From Liolophura sinensis (Eukaryota > Mollusca > Polyplacophora > Chitonida > Chitonidae), in NCBI RefSeq assembly GCF_032854445.1, contig NC_088301.1, positions 13,266,281 to 13,330,280 of the forward strand: a stretch of DNA of 64,000 nt, written 5' to 3'. How positions within the stretch are numbered: position 1 is the first letter of the stretch; every line of letters starts with the position of its first letter. The notes under the pieces were generated by a model. It was not told where the DNA came from. It saw only the letters and a list, made by a program, of their open reading frames with translations, and searched no databases. Positions 46,917 through 59,347 of this stretch are shown here, one piece after another. The position numbers and the translations under genes are program-made.

Positions 46917-47085
46917 ATGGTGGGAGGAAACCAGGTAGTGCCCAGGAGAAATCTGCGACCATCCGCACGTTGCTGACAGACCTTCCCACGTACGGCCGGA
47001 GAGGAAGGCAGTCTGATCTGGACTTGAACTCCTGGGTCACTGCGCCGCGGCGGTACTCTGGTCACCTCGGCCACAGAGGCTCCCC
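46917..47085 (-). mobile_element. SINE-1, tail missing
   Basis: GGGAGGAAACCAGGTAG, GACAGACCTTCCCACGTACG, GGCCGGAGAGGAAGGCAGTC and the head CTCGGCCACAGAGGCTCCCC. The 3' tail is replaced by a G-rich run. Confidence 0.85.
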
Positions 47086-47670
47086 TTTTTTGTTGAATAT
47101 TGAAGTAATGTATTAATAATTTTTTATGAAAATTGCTAAGAACAGTCTGCATAAATTAGACATGTGTCACGGAATTTCGTGACGTGACCATGAAGATTAG
47201 TAAGTTTTGGATTATCAGGGGGTTATGGAAATTGGCAAACACAGCCCCATGGTTTTTATTGCTCATTATGTCGCCGCTTAAAAGTGACACCTTACATGGG
47301 CTGGCTGATTTTCTTCCATTTTTAATTAATGTTTTAAATAGATAATATGGTGGTAAATGAGAAAAGAAACTCTGTGATCTGACGCCAAACTCATCAAATG
47401 CTTAATGTTTCCGACAAACTGCCTGGTCCATAGTGCTGTTCTATTTTACCGACTTAAAGGAGGTAAACCAGCCTGGGCATTAGTCGGTTTTCCTGAGTTT
47501 TCTCTATTGAAAAATTGCGATATTACAGGATGTAATAATTGTACTGACCCTATTAGTAACATTCGAGCAAACACTTTGCCTTATTTCTGCCTCACGCACG
47601 TGAGTAAGAGATTATGTCCGATACCGATGTGTATTAGCTTAACATCCAGTGCAAGTCAAAAGACTGCGGG

Positions 47671-47910
47671 GGCCTCAGTGACCGCGGTGTTCAGCGTGTC
47701 AGAGCGGCGCAATGACCCAGGAGATCCTGACCGATACGGTCGTTGTGAGTTCAAGTCCAGCTCTTGTACACTTCCTCTCCCGCTGAACGTGGGGAGGTCT
47801 GTTAGCAACCTTCGGAGGGTTGTGGGTTTACTCCCAACATAATGCTGGCCGCTCTCGTATAAGTGAAATATTCTTGAGTAAGGACGTAAATCAAATAAAT
47901 AAATAAAAAA
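47671..47910 (+). mobile_element. SINE-1, near full length
   Basis: Head GGCCTCAGTGACCGCGGTGT, then GGCGCAATGACCCAGGAG, GTTGTGAGTTCAAGTCCAGC, AACATAATGCTGGCCGCTCT and an AAATAAATAAAAAA tail. Confidence 0.88.
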
Positions 47911-48394
47911 AATTAATAGCATACGGCACATAGAGTAAAACCACAGCAGCTGTGACAGTGATAATGGCCACATGTAATTTATGAAACACAGCCACTAGTC
48001 TGTTTTAGGTGAAACAAATGCAGCAGTGTTAATTCCATTTTATAACAAGTCACTGGCAAAATGCTGTTATGCTAAGTCTCCGATTTGTTGACACATAAAT
48101 TGGAATGTACATCGCCACGATGCTCCACATGCTTGTTTGATACCAAGGTGACCTAATTTCTAAAACACAGATCTAAACTATACATATTACCCCAAAAATG
48201 TGAATGTCGGCGTGGGTTGGGGGCTGGGGGAAGGGCATTGCATGGAAGCTCGTTCTAAGGCTCACATAACATCCGGGAGTTGGATTGTGATAGAACAGTC
48301 CAGCTCTAATTAGCTGTAAACCGACCCTTTGGAGCTGGATTGTTATATACCGGCTTGAGCAGCCCAGACCTATATTTATGGCAATTTATGCGAA

Positions 48395-48413
48395 GGGGGG
48401 GGGGGGGGGGGGG
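48395..48413. repeat. Poly-G run (19 bases)
   Basis: Uninterrupted G run. Similar C or G runs occur at 24025-24041, 26124-26146, 36307-36320, 46903-46915 and 63585-63600. Confidence 0.95.
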
Positions 48414-48820
48414 TGTCGTGCACTTTGCAACATCACCGCACTTGTTTGGTTTTACGGGTAGGGCCATTTCCACTTTTACTAACTCATGTAATAAGTGGAC
48501 ATTTTGGATGTGCCTTATTATAAGTCAGTATATCTGGGATATATCTATCTTGTTAAACAAAATGGAAGCTTTTGCATTACGTATTTTGTGTTTAGGCAGA
48601 TTAAAGAAAAAGAATTAAAGAAAAGTGTATAAATGGAATTATTATATAAAAAAAATTACTTTCACTTTCTTTGGTTGTATGCATTAAGGGCTGCAGTTTT
48701 GAAAAGCAGAAGAAAACTTCTTATTCGTAGATGCATACTACATTCACTAAAGTGGTCTACTGCCCTTATACCCTTGGCGAGATTCAATAAGGTTCAGGTC
48801 CCTGTTTCTCGGAGTGTGTC

Positions 48821-49080
48821 TTAACCAAGAATGGTTTATGTTAACCAAGAAGGGTACATGATAATTAAGAAGGGCTGATGTTAACCAAGAAGCGTTAATG
48901 TTAACCAAGAAGGGTTTATGATAACTAAGAAAGGTTTATGTTAACCAAGAAGAGTTTATGATAACCAAGAAGGGTTTATGATAATCAAGTAGAGTTTATG
49001 ATAACCAAGAAGGGTTTATGTTAACCAAGAAGGGTTTATGTTAACCAAGAAAGGTTTATGTTAACCAAGAAGGGTTTATG
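48821..49080. repeat. 13 x 20 bp minisatellite without indels
   Basis: TTAACCAAGAAGGGTTTATG repeated 13 times in exact 20 bp register, with substitutions only. Confidence 0.97.
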
Positions 49081-49384
49081 GTAACAGGGTAGACCCCGTA
49101 ATCAAGTTGGAAGTGACGTCTCCTATACCATCGTCAGACAATACGTTCAACGCGTGCCAGGTGTGTATCGTTTGATCTCAAATATAACTAAGTACGTACA
49201 AATCCGCTATATATGAGGGAATACCGGGCAACTCACTGCCTGGTAAAGATTAGTATCAATGTTTTTGGAATATCAGACAACCCCCAGCCTAATGAAGATT
49301 ACCTGTGCTATAGGGAAATATTATGCAATACACTGTCCGTTGAAGATCATTCCAATTCTTGCTAATATCGGATAATGCACGATT

Positions 49385-50215
49385 AGTTGAGGATTATCAC
49401 TGTTTTGGGAAATGTCAGAAAACGCACTGCCAGCTTAGGATTATCATTGTTTTGGAAAATGTTAGAAATCGCACTGCCAGTTGAGGATTATCATTATTTT
49501 GGGAAAAGTCAGAAAATGCACTGCCAGTTGAGGATTATCATTATTTTGGGAAATTCAGAAAACGCACTGCCAGTTGATGATTATCGTTATTCTGGGAAAT
49601 GTCAGAAAACGAACTGCCAAATGAGGATTATCATTGTTTTGGGAAATGTCAGAAAATGCACTGCCAAGCTGAGGATTATCATTGTTTTGGGAAATGTCAG
49701 AAATGCCCTGCCAGCTGAGGTTTATCATTGTTTTAGAAAATGTCAGAAAACCTCCTGTCAGTTGAGAATTATCATTATTCTGGAAAATGTTAGAAAGCGC
49801 ACTGCCAGTTGATGATTATCATTGTTTTGGGAAAGTCAGAAAACGCACTGGCAGTTGAGGATCACCATTGTTTTGGGAAATGTCAGAAAACGCACTGCCA
49901 GTTGATGATAATCGTTATTCTGGGAAATGTCAAAAACGCCCTGCCAACTGAGGATTATCATTGTTTTGTGAAATGTCAGAAATGCACTGACAGTTGAGGA
50001 TTATCGTTTTAGGAAATGTCAGAAAATGCACTGCCAGTTGAGGATTATCATTGTTTTAGGAAATGTCAGAAAATGCACTGCCAGTTGAGGATTATCATTG
50101 TTTTAGGAAATGTCAGAAAATGCACTGCCAGTTGAGGATTATCATTGTTTCAGGAAATGTCAGAAAACGCACTCTCAGATGAGCTGACCTGCGTGTTGAG
50201 GATTATCGTCGTTTT
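49385..50215. repeat. ~46 bp minisatellite, about 17-18 units
   Basis: GGATTATCATTGTTTTGGGA, AATGTCAGAAAA and CGCACTGCCAGTTGA recur at 44-48 bp. Weak, decayed units appear back to about 49200. The 141-, 62- and 147-codon frames that cross the array reflect its periodicity, not a gene. Confidence 0.95.
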
Positions 50216-51000
50216 GGGAAATATCAGACAACACAGGATTATTGTCTTGGAGAATATCAAAAAACGCACTGCACATGCGTAAATTTCACTTGCACGATAA
50301 CTATAATATTTATGGGAAGAAACCGGACTAACACGAACGGAAACCACAGCCATTTGCCATGTACACCATTTGACTGGAATCCGCAATAAACACGAGACCT
50401 CAAGGGACTTGCGTCTGCAGAGAGAGTGCTGCCTTACAAGACAGAGGCACCGAATGTGCGATCGCGGACTGCAGAATTGTATTAAAGCACACGTAAACAA
50501 TTGTTGCATTACTGTGTCTAGCGAAAGAAGGGGTAAGAAATATGGCTCGTTAAGCCGACATTTTGTTTTTTCTACAGCCACAGCACAGTTCATACCATAA
50601 GCCAGTATTCACATTTAGGACTTGATTGCGCTGTTACTTAACCGTTTGGCCTTGGAAGACGCCCCGACCTGTTTTCCAACCTTCATAGCCGTACGGTCTG
50701 GAACCATTATCCTACAGGGTCCCTTTTCTTTTCGTTTGCTGTGTCAAGGTTTTCCGCTCGAGAATGATTTGCGTAGGCGATGTGATGGCTATTGGCAATG
50801 CGTATAATCACTAGTCACCGAAGTCATTAAGAGACGACACTCCTTAGTTGGCGAGACACAAGCAAACTGCGATGAGATATGACTATAATAGAGTTGTCAG
50901 TTGACTTTCACAAACGATACATGAAAAACAATTGCTACTTGGCAGCTGGTTATTGAAATACTCTTACATTAGCCAATTATTTATACTGGGCGAACTCCTG

Positions 51001-51350
51001 AATCATTTATTTATTTATTTAATTATTTGATTGTTGTTTAACGCCATACTCAAGAATATTTCACATATACGATGGCCGTCAGTTTTATGGTGAGAGAAAA
51101 CTGGAATGCCCTCAGTGAACCACCTACCTCTGGTACATTACGGACGAACTTCCCTACATGTCACGCACAGCTACGCGCACCATATTGTTGGAAGACAAGT
51201 GTTTTATAACTAACGTTAGACCGTGCTAACGGCCCCACGAGCAGCGTTTACCGATTATTGCCACCAAGGATTAAAACACTACAAAGTCGCTGTCCAAGCC
51301 TGAGTTTTACCCCCCAATGCGTGTTCTAATGATTCAAAGGCAAATACCTT
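51001..51350 (-). mobile_element. SINE-3, near full length
   Basis: ATTTGATTGTTGTTTAACGC, CATACTCAAGAATATTTCAC, TTACGGACGAACTTCCCTAC and TCCAAGCCTGAGTTTTACCC on the + strand; the reverse-complement tail matches that of SINE-1. Confidence 0.78.
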
Positions 51351-51361
51351 GATCGCTCGGT

Positions 51362-51534
51362 CACGATTAGCTCCGCAACTTGCAGATGATCGTGGGGTTT
51401 CCCCCAGGCTCTGCCACCCTTTCCTCCCACTATAATGCTGGCCGCCGTCGTATAAGTGAAATATACTTCAGTACGGCGTAAAACACCAATCAAGTAATTT
51501 AATGAATAAATAAATAAATAAATAAATAAATAAA
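51362..51534 (+). mobile_element. SINE-1 fragment with long AAATA tail
   Basis: GATCGTGGGGTTTCCCCCAG, TATAATGCTGGCCGCCGTCG, then GTACGGCGTAAAACACCAAT. Confidence 0.88.
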
Positions 51535-52354
51535 CGATTCGCTTCTGAATAACGGCCATTAGTGCCATGTAATGGTAATTGTTGTCTTTTTCATCAACCT
51601 ATTCATCAATGCCAGGTGCTAGATGTGGACAGCCTGGATGGAAGACACTGATAAAAGACCGTAAATTATATTCTTTCCTGCAAACTGCAAGAACCTTTAA
51701 GCATACTGGGCCTGAATCCTTTATATCTCCCTGTAGGTAATAAACCATGCACAGCACAGTACCTCATATAGCTGACATAATGATACTGTTCTGTACACTA
51801 ACGATCTTTCATTCATTCATTCATTCATTCAATCACAAGAATGAACACATGTAAGCCAGATTCTGGCTGGTTCCAACAGATTCAGAATCCTGCTCATTCC
51901 TTGACTGCACATATGATTACGGTCTGGGTGCAATCTACAGGGTATAGTCTGCTTTTCACTCGCTGATAGACCAATAACCCAGTTTGGAAGAAAAGGAGAG
52001 CTTACCGATTTAGTTCCTCGGTACAGAGACACCTTTGGAACAGAATTTGTAGCATAATGATAGGAATAGACTCAACAGGTTGTGCCAAGCATTCTTGTGG
52101 TTTACTGGCTTGTTGAGTGACTGTCAGAATGGTTGATTAATATCACCGTTAACTTGTTAGTATTATTCGTAAGCGATTGGAAATTCAAGCCTTAACTCGT
52201 CATACATATACATTAAATATATACAGACGCACATACAACCTATATAGCCAAGGCCGTTAAACGCACATATAACTTATATAGCCAAGGCCGTTAAACGAGA
52301 GCAGGGAACGGAAAAGCAGAAAGACCATATTTCTATATATTTAAATTAACCAAG

Positions 52355-52596
52355 GGGCCTCCGTGGCCGAGGCGGTTAGCGTGCCAGCGTGGCGCAATGA
52401 ACCAGGAGCCTAACACCATGTAATGCGGTCGTTCAAGTCCAGCTCGTGCTGGCTTCTTTCCCGCCAACCTGTGAATGGCCTTGGTTTTCCCCCAGGCTCT
52501 TCCCGATTTCATCCTAGTATAATGCCGGCCGCCGTTGAATAAGTGAAATAGTTTTGAGTACGGCGTAAAACACCAATCAAATAAATAAACAAACTA
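52355..52596 (+). mobile_element. SINE-1, full length with intact head
   Basis: GGGCCTCCGTGGCCGAGGCG at the 5' end, then GTTAGCGTGCCAGC as the A-box region and GGTCGTTCAAGTCC as the B box; body and tail are complete. Confidence 0.9.
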
Positions 52597-54306
52597 ATCA
52601 TTTCCACATGTCACCTTACACCGTTCTAATACACCTATTTCCTCGGATTATATTTGAGACGGACATTACTAAATGTTTTGTGTTTAGACGAAATGGCCAT
52701 TTTGTGTTCAAAACGAAATTTCAAACGCTGCGGACAAAACAGGAATTTGCCAAGGCTCTACGTCGACACCCTTGGTATTCTTATAAGCTTATTCTTCTTA
52801 TGATAAACATACTGTCGCATATTAAAAAAATATATAGCTGCTAAAACAGCGATGCCGGGATTCAAGTGGGTATTTCCAATCTATGCAGAGTCAATTTTGT
52901 TCAGCTGAATGGTGTCTTTATGCATTTAGATATAAACAACTTAATTAAAAAGCGTACATTCTTTCTAACCACCAATACATGGTATGAACACTGTATAGCA
53001 TGTACATGTGAATATGCCGATGAGGTAAATCGGCCATTGGACAATTTTTGACGGATTTCGTCCTTGAACTATTTCCAGCACTACATACAGTATATATATA
53101 GTCCTTTTCCACTAGGCTATTTTCAGCTTGGCACCTGTAACAGTTTTCTCTCACTTGCCAAGCAAATAAGAGGAAAATTGATCTTTTTCGCAATTTTATC
53201 GCTATTTGCGTCAAAGGTATACATCGCAAGATAATAAATTAGACAGGATTCGTTATCATGACGTCAAATTCCGTAAGGTAACAAGCTATAGAATCTTCAA
53301 ATTCATATTTTTTGTTTTCACCTGACATCACTTCAGCTGTAAGATCTAAAACCTGATCTGCCCACAGATTGCATTTTTTTTTTGCAACGCTTGTTGCGTG
53401 TACTGAATTTCATGTGAATCGGACATGGGGTTTCATATCAATCCAAGAGCAATTTCATGTCACGTGACTCAGGACACCCGAAATTTGTATAACATACCAG
53501 AAATGTTAGCCCATTTCTGCCTTTTAGTTGCAGAGGTTTTTCCAATTTTGAAAAAAGGAAAAAAAGGTGCGATTTCATTTTTTGACATGTCCCTAGTTTC
53601 CGACTGCAAACGTCACCTCGGGTTGGGATGGCGTTAGTCCTTAGATCACCAATCCATCAAATTAAGGAGAAATAACGATTTCCGGTCTGGAATATGTCAC
53701 TTCAAGTTTTTCAAAATTGGCATATTCGGAATCAGCGTCCAAAACTGCATCAGATAGACTCCCGCTGAGAAAAAATCTCACGAGTGTAAAATTTATTGGT
53801 TAAAAAGCGAAAACTTTTTGGTCACAGGACATTTTTGCCCAATTTTCAGCCGAGAAAATCCTTTTTTTTTTTCGGTTTGGACAAAATCCAACATGGTCAA
53901 CAAGTTACGTGATCAATAGTTCCAAAAGTTAAGGTGCGCAACTTCAGGTCCTTACCTAAAACATACTGAGTTTCATAAATGCCTGATCAGCAGTTTTCTA
54001 AGAAAAGGAAAAAAAAAAAAAAAAAAACGCTCCTATATTTTAGTGAGAATAAGAATAACCCCAACACATACACTAGGGATTCAAGCCTGAATGGCCTAAA
54101 TCCCTAACTGTGTCAGCAAGAACAAGTGTTTGTGATGTAAATTTACCTTTAACTTGTCGAACATGAAAATTACTTGCGATACAATAATCTGTGTATCCAT
54201 CTTCCCAAGACAACATCTTGGATGGGAAATTTAAATAATAATACAATTAGGCTACACTAACCGACTCATTAACAGTATGATACAGTGGTCCGTATTACTA
54301 TCATAT

Positions 54307-54620
54307 CATTGCTATTTATTTCATTTATTTGATTTTCGCCTAATGTCATACTAAAGAATTTTTTCACAATTATTGATGGCTCTCAGTTTTATACGTCGAG
54401 GGAACTGAAGTGCAGATATGCAAACGAAGCGGTCATCAGTGAAACTAGGCTGCGTAAACCGCCACACAAGCGTCGTCGATCGCTTATTGTGTGTCACTAG
54501 GAACGCGCAGGCAGCGAGACAGGAGGAATCACCAGATTCATTGTGCAAGGTTGGTTTTAAACCCACACCTCGTATGTCCAGCAACTGAAAAGCAACCACC
54601 TTTAAAAGCTGCTCTCCAGC
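54307..54620 (-). mobile_element. SINE-3, diverged
   Basis: TTTCATTTATTTGATTTTCG, CCTAATGTCATACTAAAGAA, CCACACAAGCGTCGTCGATC and GGTTTTAAACCCACACCTCG match the order of the other copies. Confidence 0.7.
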
Positions 54621-55450
54621 GTACGATAGGATGCATGAGACGGAAACACGCAACTATAATCTACAACAAGGAAGGCGGCTGTCAAATACACAAACTGTTT
54701 AAATAAATATCTGTACAACACGACGGTTGTTTGAAATATAAGCGTGATACGGACTAGTCACGTGACATTGCCAGATTGTATTTGTCCATAGTAAAAGGGT
54801 AGGTTTAAGCCCACGACAGGAGCCACGGCACTCAACCACGCCACAAGGTAATTCCTGGAAGAGAGTAACAAGATGTTAGTCTTAGCGGGCAACCTTGTTT
54901 CCAATATGGGGACAAATATTATGTTAGTCTCAGGTCTAAATCCGTGACTGTAAGGTGACAAAAAAGCGCCTGTACCGTGATGTAAATAGAACCCAGACAA
55001 GCCAGTTTCATGGAGGCAGAGGATCACGCAGCAATGCAATGATCCATGTACCTCAAGCAGAGGACACATTGCTGTTGCGAATACGGCTCGCTCATGAGGA
55101 TCATGGAGGAACGGTTAGAACTGGCTTTTACCACAAACCCCAAACAATACCTATTTTCACTTTGTACCCAGCTTTCTAAGGAAAGAGGAATAAAACTGCT
55201 TATACCGTTGTTACTATACAATACGGTCACGTGCGGTGTCTTCGGCATGACTGCTCATTGGGACAGCACCACAACCATGATGGCTTTGATGCCGTCCAGC
55301 TATAGATGGAGACATATGTTTAAAATAAACGAAGCTGTGCTGAAAATCGCGTTATACTCTTAGAAGAAATAGCCCAAATCTGTAAACTTCAATAAAACTC
55401 TGCCGGGCTGTTTGTGATTTTCGCATAAACACTGAAGGGCGTTCGATAGA

Positions 55451-55790
55451 GATTTATTTATTTATTTCATTGTTGTTCAACGCCATACTTAGGAATATTT
55501 CACTTGCACGATAGCGTTCAGTTTCCGGATTGCCAGCGTAAACCATAGACCTTTAGTAAGTAACTTACGAAGTTTCCCACGTGTGGCCTACTATTATGAA
55601 CACCCCACTAGTGCAAGACAAGTCGTCTTCAACGAACGTAAAACTGCGCAAAATGAGTGCGCTAATGTCCACAGGCGTCGTCGACCTCTTACTGTCACCC
55701 AGCAATGAGGATGGGAAGAATCTATCTAAGGCTGGGTTTTCTAAGGCTGGGCTTGAACCCGAATCTCCGTCCAACTTATAGCAGCACTGG
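55451..55790 (-). mobile_element. SINE-3, near full length
   Basis: TTTCATTGTTGTTCAACGCC, GCGTAAACCATAGACCTTTA, CAAGTCGTCTTCAACGAACG, CAGGCGTCGTCGACCTCTTA and GGGCTTGAACCCGAATCTCC. Confidence 0.78.
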
Positions 55791-55840
55791 CTTAAATTTT
55801 CATCATTTTCACAGGAGTAATGAACACCGTGTTAATTGTA

Positions 55841-56045
55841 TTTAATTATTTATTTATTGGATTGGTGTTTTACGACGTTCTCGAAAAAGATTCATTTATA
55901 TGACGATGCTCAGCATTAGATGGTGGGAGGAAACCGGGCAGAGGTCGCGGGAAACCCACCACCATCCTCTGGTTTTTGACAGACCTTCCCACGTACGGCC
56001 GGAGAGGAAGCCAGCATGAGCTGGACTTGAACTCACAGAGACCTA
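55841..56045 (-). mobile_element. SINE-1 with 11 bp TSD
   Basis: TGTTAATTGTA flanks it exactly at 55830-55840 and 56046-56056. Inside are TTTATTGGATTGGTGTTTTA, GACCTTCCCACGTACGGCCG and GAACTCACAGAGACCTA, so the head is truncated. Confidence 0.9.
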
Positions 56046-56056
56046 TGTTAATTGTA

Positions 56057-57406
56057 GGTAGGCGGTATGATTGTATGTATGAGGTAACTGCAACTACTTC
56101 ACTCCGCTGAAACAATTGGCTATATAGGCCTTAACAGGCCAACAAGTGAAGATTTACGGACTACCTTGACGTATTCTCCATGGCAGATGCTTGCTTCATC
56201 AGGTCCGCTGTGTGACACGGATGAAGCTGGTAGAACGGACGTCCCACTAAGGGGTGCTCCTGGACAGCAAGGAAGGCATATTAAAAGACGAATTTGAGGG
56301 TAGGTGTATTAGTCTATCTTACAAACAAAAATAAACAAAACAAAGAAAAGAAACAAAAAATAAGAAAGTAATAATAAATTAAAGCTGTCACATTCCTTAC
56401 AGGGATACCGGTGGCCAAGCATCAAGGCACATCTGAATGTCAAATAAGATAACACTATGAAGTAATGCACTCAACTAATTTACAAATTGTAACAGTACTC
56501 ACAAAAACAGGCGACAAGGAGAAAAAGCATGACAAAAATGAAAAATAATCAACTGGGTTCGAACCCCACACTAACAGATATCATATACAATACGTCTAGT
56601 GCTGAAAACCACCACAGCCTCTTGAAGGAGTTAGGCCTTGGCGATCACTGCAACTTGTTAAATATGTAGGTTTCAGGTTGCTGGGTACATGGTGTGCAAT
56701 TACCCCACTCTAGTGTCCCATCTGGCTCAGTTCAGTTTTGAGAGCAGGCGAGGACACAGTGCATGTAGGTGACAGGGAATGTTAGGAGACCATAAAGATA
56801 TGAAATTTTGGTCAAAATAGACAGGAGGAATAAGCGGTGTTGTGTGTTGTTTTCTTTAAAAAAGATCCTCTGTCCAAAGCCATGGTGTACGTTTTCGTAG
56901 TTACTTTTCTGTGCGGCATCCTAAAGCCCATCTCTTCCCTATGGGCAAAGAAGATCTAGACCTGAATAGAAACTGGAAACCGCGATATTTCTTTAACGGC
57001 TGAATTTGGCCTAATAAGAGTAACATGTTTTGGACTCGTCATGACTCAGGGTACATGTGTAGAGAGACATTTTTCGTATATTTCGCCATGACTTTGGACT
57101 TGTATTCATGATAGCACGGGGGTATGGGGGAATTGAGAATGAACCATGATGCACTGCCAACTGGGCTGGCTTTACGTGCAAACATTGAAAACTGTCCGTT
57201 GATAGCTGTGGGCTGGAGGGAGAGTTTTTTCATTTCTTGGTTTGAGAGACAGGCGGCCGACCTATGGGACAGGTTACCTGCTGCACATGTGTAGTAATAC
57301 ACAGTTACCTCCAAAGTCTATGTTAAATGCACAGGCTTACATTTCTATTTCTAAAGTAGGGTGGTGTCATTTAAATACTTCTAGCTAGACATCTATAGTT
57401 CTTAGC
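56057..57406. other. No gene recognised
   Basis: No recognisable element; only short frames on either strand. Confidence 0.45.
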
Positions 57407-57419
57407 TCAAATCCATTGG

Positions 57420-57668
57420 TTAGCGCGCTAGCGCAGCGTAATGACCCAGTAGTCTCTCACCAATGTGGTCGCTGTGAGTTCAAGTCCAGCTCATGCTGGC
57501 TTCCTCTCCGGCCGTACGTGGGAAGGTCTTCCAGCAACCTGCGGATGGTCCTGGGTTTCCCCCGGGCTGTGCCCGGTTTCCCACCCACCATAATGCTGGC
57601 CGCCGTCGTATAAGTGAAATATTCTTGAGTACGGCGTAAAACACCAATCAAATAAATAAATAAATAAA
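57420..57668 (+). mobile_element. SINE-1, near consensus, with 13 bp TSD
   Basis: This is the freshest copy. It starts within the head (TTAGCGCGCTAGCGCAGCGT), keeps every block and ends in (AAAT)n. TCAAATCCATTGG flanks it exactly at 57407-57419 and 57669-57681. About 15 bases of the tRNA head are missing, compared with 52355-52596. Confidence 0.95.
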
Positions 57669-58370
57669 TCAAATCCATTGGCATTTAGCAGAAACTACAT
57701 GTCTTGGGCTATATAATTTGGTCCAAGTCTCAAGATTTGTAGCTTTCGTAGTTCTCGAGTGCAGGCCATTGAAATTACGTGACTGAAAGAAGTTTTTGAC
57801 CATATCTCAAAAAGTTACAAAGACAGGCAAAATCAGCGTTGCTAAGTACACCAGAAAAGATGAAAACGTTATCAATCTTAGACACTTTTATGACGTCACA
57901 AGTTCGTACCAATGGCGAGCTTCTAAAGTTTTCGATGCATGTCCAAGATTTTTTTAAACTTGTTCTAATTGGGATCACTCTACAAGTATAGCAAATTTCA
58001 AAAGAATCCCTTCGTTGGTTCTTGGGAAGAACATTTTTAAGGTTTGATCAAAATCCAAGATGGTCGCCATGTCACGTCACCAAAGTTAACCAAAAACTGC
58101 CAAAATTTGCCTCGTAACCTTGTTCCTAAAATCACCAAATTTGAAAAACAACTAAAACTTTCAAAAAGTTTTTCCAAAAAAAAAAAAAAACGGAAGATTT
58201 CGATAGGTGTCCCAGCACAGAGTGGTTGGTCACCTAAAAAGTTCCACCACCATTGTTTTCTTTTTCCTCATACTTTAGCACAAGACAACCCAGTTAGTCC
58301 GCGCTTCCCTTGGTTGCAAAATCTTAAAGGACAAGTACATGACATTGCCAGTCTTATTCGAAGTCTGAAA

Positions 58371-58591
58371 TTTATTTATTTATTTATTTTATTGGTGTTT
58401 TATTCAAGAATATTTCACTTCTCAGACTGAGGCCAGCATTATGAGAGAAGACCGGGTAGATGCCGAGGGGAGGCCTTATACGACTGGAGAGGAAGCCAGC
58501 ATGAGCTGACTTCAACTGAAAGCGAATTCTTGAGAGGCTCCTGAGTCTATGTGCTCCGCTAGCGCGCTAACTACTGGGCCACAGAGGCTCC
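58371..58591 (-). mobile_element. SINE-1, near full length
   Basis: (TTTA)n, TATTGGTGTTTTATTCAAGA, GGAGAGGAAGCCAGCATGAG, CTAGCGCGCTAACTACTGGG and the head CCACAGAGGCTCC. Confidence 0.88.
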
Positions 58592-58903
58592 ATAAATATG
58601 ATTTAAACGATTTAAACAACTGTATCTGTGCAAACCTGTTGCGTCAAGAAGGTCCATCGCTCATGGTTCAGCCTCTCTCGGTAATGGTTGGGTACATTCG
58701 ACCAAATCTCCTCCAACGACAACAGCTTCCCATCTGATCATAGCAAAATACACATTTCCTTACAGGTTCATGTTATTTCACAGACCAAAGTATTTCAAAG
58801 TATACCCATTTTAGATCTTTCTCGTACAGTGGCCAGTTTTACAACACTGTCAAAAGGTTGAATGTGCAGCGCCTTTATTATATGATGAAGTTTGACCTCA
58901 CAG

Positions 58904-59139
58904 CATTGTGAGTAATTATAGATAAGTGTCTAATAAATTGCACTTAACAGCACTATATTCTTTTTTACTTAGTTCTGCTGAAGCCATGGTGCTCAGAGGC
59001 GTGTGTTTTGTTACTTTTAAAGCATTTACATGAACTGTTTGAATAAAACCCTCAAATAAACTGGCGATATTGGCCGGATTTCATCTGTAACGCGTGGCTA
59101 TATGCCAACCATCACAATGTTGCCGCAGATTTGCTTTTA
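58904..59139 (+). mobile_element. Unclassified ~230 bp interspersed repeat, copy 3 (diverged)
   Basis: TTGTGAGTAATTATAGATAA, GTTTGAATAAAACCCTC, GGCCGGATTTCATCTGTAAC and CCATCACAATGTTGCCG follow the order of copy 2 (TTTTGAGTAATTCTAGG, TTAGAATAAAG, GGCCGGTTTCACCGGTTAC, CTATCACAACGTCG). Confidence 0.55.
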
Positions 59140-59347
59140 CCCTTCATGCTGTGTAGTTTTCTGCATTCACTACATGCTGCCATAAAATGGGACCTCCGAT
59201 GGACACTAAAAGCATACCCCTGTCGACAAGATCGGAAAGGACATTGCACACTCCTCTACGTCTCACTAAAGATTTCAAATTTTAGTAGAACCCCCGCCCT
59301 CGGTGTTTCTGGTCTCCAGCTGATACGGCTCTAGGTTACACAAGCGC

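Noticed and set aside
49387-49997. Repetitive proteins encoded by the 46 bp array
   Set aside because: Frames survive only because of the repeat sequence. They break and shift with unit-length changes and have no other coding signal.
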